A program made the translations under genes and the position numbers. 6,760 nucleotides of DNA from Dehalococcoidia bacterium UBA1123 (lineage in GTDB: Bacteria > Chloroflexota > Dehalococcoidia > Lucifugimonadales > UBA1123): positions 1 to 6,760 of the forward strand of contig DCAW01000090.1 of NCBI GenBank assembly GCA_002313895.1. The letters are read 5' to 3'. The stretch's first letter is position 1, and each line of letters opens with the position of its first letter. This document shows, piece by piece, positions 5,143 through 6,760 of this stretch. The notes under the pieces were generated by a model. The model had not been told where the DNA came from. It searched no databases and saw only the letters and a program-made list of their open reading frames with translations.

Positions 5143-5631
5143 ATGACCGGGCTCTCAACAATGAGAAAGCTATTTGATGTTGAGCTCCTAATCAACATTG
5201 CAGCTCGAAGTGCCGTCGGGATACTTTCGGCAACCGTGTTTAGCCTCGTCGTCTGGTGGGGAACCCGCATATTTTTGAGACTCAACCCCGCTGACTTGGG
5301 GTTAGAGATATATTTCTTGACGCAGGCGACGATAATCGGTGGAGCAGCGACAGTGGTGGTTGTGGTGTCGTGGTGGAACACGCAGAGCTCACGCAGGGTA
5401 CACTGGCTGTCTACTGCTCTCACCCTCGGGGTAACTGTGTTCAGCGCGTGGTTATTCAACGAGATTCGAGGAATTGAGACGCACTACGCTCTGTCAGGAG
5501 GTGTGTTGAGGGTGGAGGTTTTCTCCATCAGGCACATGGTTTCCAGCCTGCTGATCGGGGCAGTGGTCGGCGGAAACATCTTTGCAGCAACCTTGTATCT
5601 CTATCGGGCCGCGCGCCACAACGAGGTGTAG
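5143..5631 (+). CDS. Small integral membrane protein with four predicted helices, function unknown
   Basis: This protein has 162 residues. GGTGG at 5131-5135, seven bases before the ATG at 5143, supports this start; an in-frame stop at 5116-5118 rules out a longer form, and an internal ATG (5161) lacks a ribosome binding site. Four hydrophobic segments are visible, at about residues 18-45, 56-78, 87-106 and 131-154. Short charged linkers separate them (RLNPADLGLE, SSRRVHW), with a longer loop at 107-130 and a basic C-terminus (RAARHNEV). The clustered Arg residues at 84-85 and at the C-terminus suggest those parts face the cytoplasm. No catalytic motif or known family is recognised. It probably forms its own transcription unit and converges with the ABC permease gene. 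The coding call rests on the start signals and consistent hydrophobic pattern. Confidence 0.7.
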   Translation: MTGLSTMRKLFDVELLINIAARSAVGILSATVFSLVVWWGTRIFLRLNPADLGLEIYFLTQATIIGGAATVVVVVSWWNTQSSRRVHWLSTALTLGVTVFSAWLFNEIRGIETHYALSGGVLRVEVFSIRHMVSSLLIGAVVGGNIFAATLYLYRAARHNEV

Positions 5632-6086
5632 ACCTGCCATCAAAGGGGATATTCTTCCAGCCAATGAGAACTGCTACCTTCACATCGTTTGCTGGTAAGC
5701 ATTCATCCATCGAGTTTCAAAAGGGGTTGAACGACTACGGGATTCAATCAGGTTGACGGGAGCATCATAGCACGTTAATTCAAGAGGACAATCCGTCGTG
5801 CCAATCCACCCGGGACCAACTATTACGTACCCAAGCAAAGCGCCATCATCCATGAAGATTCCCCGCGCGTTGAGCTATAAGCATTCACTCGTCCCGAGGG
5901 TCTAAGAGACACGCCGCCGTGCCAGAGTTCAACATCTTTGACGCAAGGCTATCACTTATGCGCCACGCATAGCTTGTCGTAGATAACAAACGTCGTACAA
6001 CGAATCAGTATGGCGCGTCCTGCAGAGGAGCGGTCAAATGCGGCCCTACTTCAGCAAGCCAGCCACCAAATGGCGTGCCTCGTCCC
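5632..6086. other. 455-base gap between two convergent genes
   Basis: No recognisable gene is seen here. Two short open frames exist: minus strand 5853 to 5680 (57 residues, ATG preceded by GGGGA), and plus strand 5798 to 5905 (35 residues, GTG preceded by AGAGGA). They overlap on opposite strands and neither resembles a known protein. TAAGCATTCA occurs twice (5696-5705 and 5878-5887). A weak imperfect palindrome centres near 5999. No clear intrinsic terminator with a T run is visible for either flanking gene. The region may hold decayed sequence. Confidence 0.5.
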
Positions 6087-6760
6087 TTAGTCCATCAACT
6101 GCCTGAGACGCGGATCCAGCCGGTCCCGGAGCCAGTCACCGGTGAAGTTCAGTGACATTACAGTAAGGAATATGCACACACCCGGGAACACAGTCGGCCA
6201 CCAGGCTGTGCTGAGGTAGTTTCTGCCCTCCTGGACCATGGCTCCCCACGTGGGTGTCGGTGACGGGACTCCTGCTCCAAGAAAGCTCAAAGCCGCTTCC
6301 GCCAAGATCAGCGAGCCGACACTCAAAGTTGCTATCACTACAGCGGTGCTTAGCACTCCAGGCAGAATGTGGCGTATGAGAATTCTCGGGTAAGAGCAAC
6401 CAGCAACGCGGGCTAGGTCCACATAGGGCTCATTCTTAATAACCAGTGTCTGGCTTCGTGTCACCCTCACGAACGGGACCCATGCGAGCAGCGCCATCAG
6501 CACCAAAAGCAATCGGAGGCTCTGTCCGAACATCATTGTGGCCACGAGCGCCATCATCAAAAATGGCAGCGCAGCAAATATATCGACAATCCTGGTTACG
6601 ACTTCGTCCCACCATCCTCCCGCATAGCCGCTGGTAATGCCCATGGTCGTGCCTATTAAAAAGCCGCTGGTCAGCGCTATGCCGGCGACTACCAACGAAA
6701 TACGCGCGCCGAAGAATAGGCGGGACATAACGTCACGCCCAGCATGGTCTGTGCCGAGGA
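6087..6760 (-). CDS. DppC/OppC-type ABC transporter permease, 5' end outside the window
   Basis: This is the inner-membrane permease subunit of a peptide/nickel/opine-type ABC importer, which works with a DppB-like permease, two ATPases and a lipoprotein or periplasmic binding protein. About 224 residues are visible. The reading frame continues past the right edge, starting with the family hallmark LGTDHAGRDVMSRLFFGAR. The ATG at 6728 falls inside that motif and is not the true start; whole members have about 280-300 residues. Five hydrophobic segments are visible. The EAA-type cytoplasmic loop that contacts the ATPase reads YVDLARVAG, followed by RILIRHILP. The C-terminal signature is intact: LSFLGAG, then PTWGAMVQEGR and a terminal GDWLRDRLDPRL. 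TAA is at 6087-6089. It is probably the distal or a late gene of an operon to the right. Substrate cannot be told from a permease alone. Confidence 0.93.
   Translation of the reverse strand, partial: LGTDHAGRDVMSRLFFGARISLVVAGIALTSGFLIGTTMGITSGYAGGWWDEVVTRIVDIFAALPFLMMALVATMMFGQSLRLLLVLMALLAWVPFVRVTRSQTLVIKNEPYVDLARVAGCSYPRILIRHILPGVLSTAVVIATLSVGSLILAEAALSFLGAGVPSPTPTWGAMVQEGRNYLSTAWWPTVFPGVCIFLTVMSLNFTGDWLRDRLDPRLRQLMD

Noticed and set aside
5664..5756. 30-residue plus-strand frame after the membrane protein gene
   Set aside because: No ribosome binding site, no motif, and no recognisable similarity; short enough to be chance.
5696..5887. TAAGCATTCA repeated twice in the convergent gap
   Set aside because: A ten-base match over 182 bases with no flanking extension or symmetry; not enough to call a repeat family or attachment site.
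6726..6728. ATG as the true start of the ABC permease
   Set aside because: The frame continues upstream to the window edge and encodes the conserved LGTDHAGRDV segment, so this Met is internal.
1..6760. CRISPR array, insertion sequence or rRNA
   Set aside because: No regularly spaced repeats, no transposase-like reading frame with terminal inverted repeats, and no rRNA-like stretch was seen on either strand.

Overview
The window is bacterial DNA of moderate G+C. It holds five intact complete genes, one permease gene cut by the right edge, one gene interrupted by a stop codon, and several stretches without a convincing gene. The gene set would suit an aerobic heterotroph: a LigB-type ring-cleavage dioxygenase, stand-alone MetE-type methyltransferases and a peptide/opine-type ABC permease. 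From memory this mix and the palindromic spacers resemble SAR202-type or other Dehalococcoidia-related Chloroflexota. That is a guess from gene content, not a demonstrated assignment.

Left part (1-3555, plus strand). A good sigma-70-like promoter at 6-34 precedes a class III extradiol dioxygenase-like gene (126-1118). After a 148-base gap carrying a strong hairpin come two tandem genes (1267-2379 and 2404-3555). Each encodes only the catalytic, C-terminal-type domain of cobalamin-independent methionine synthase, and each keeps the His-x-Cys...Glu...Cys zinc-site pattern. The reading I favour is a small catabolic cluster: the two zinc methyltransferase-like proteins move a methyl or alkyl group from a substrate to a thiol or other acceptor, and the dioxygenase-like protein opens an aromatic ring, for example that of a demethylated methoxy-aromatic. 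No substrate can be read from the sequence.

Middle (3552-5142). A HIT-family nucleotide-binding protein lies on the minus strand. It is convergent with the second methyltransferase gene, and the two stop codons overlap in one CTAG. A single in-frame TAG splits the otherwise complete HIT reading frame, although its promoter (4052-4080) looks intact. A 625-base gene-poor, A+T-rich stretch follows. Then comes a 67-residue zinc-ribbon protein with a strong ribosome binding site, and behind it two stem-loops.

Right part (5143-6760). A four-helix membrane protein of unknown function on the plus strand faces, across a 455-base gap, the 3' two thirds of a DppC/OppC-type ABC transporter permease on the minus strand. 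The rest of that transport operon should lie to the right of the window.

Five of the six genes whose stop codon is seen, leaving the HIT gene aside, end in TAG. This argues against amber being read as sense here and favours a real nonsense mutation, or a sequence error, in the HIT gene.
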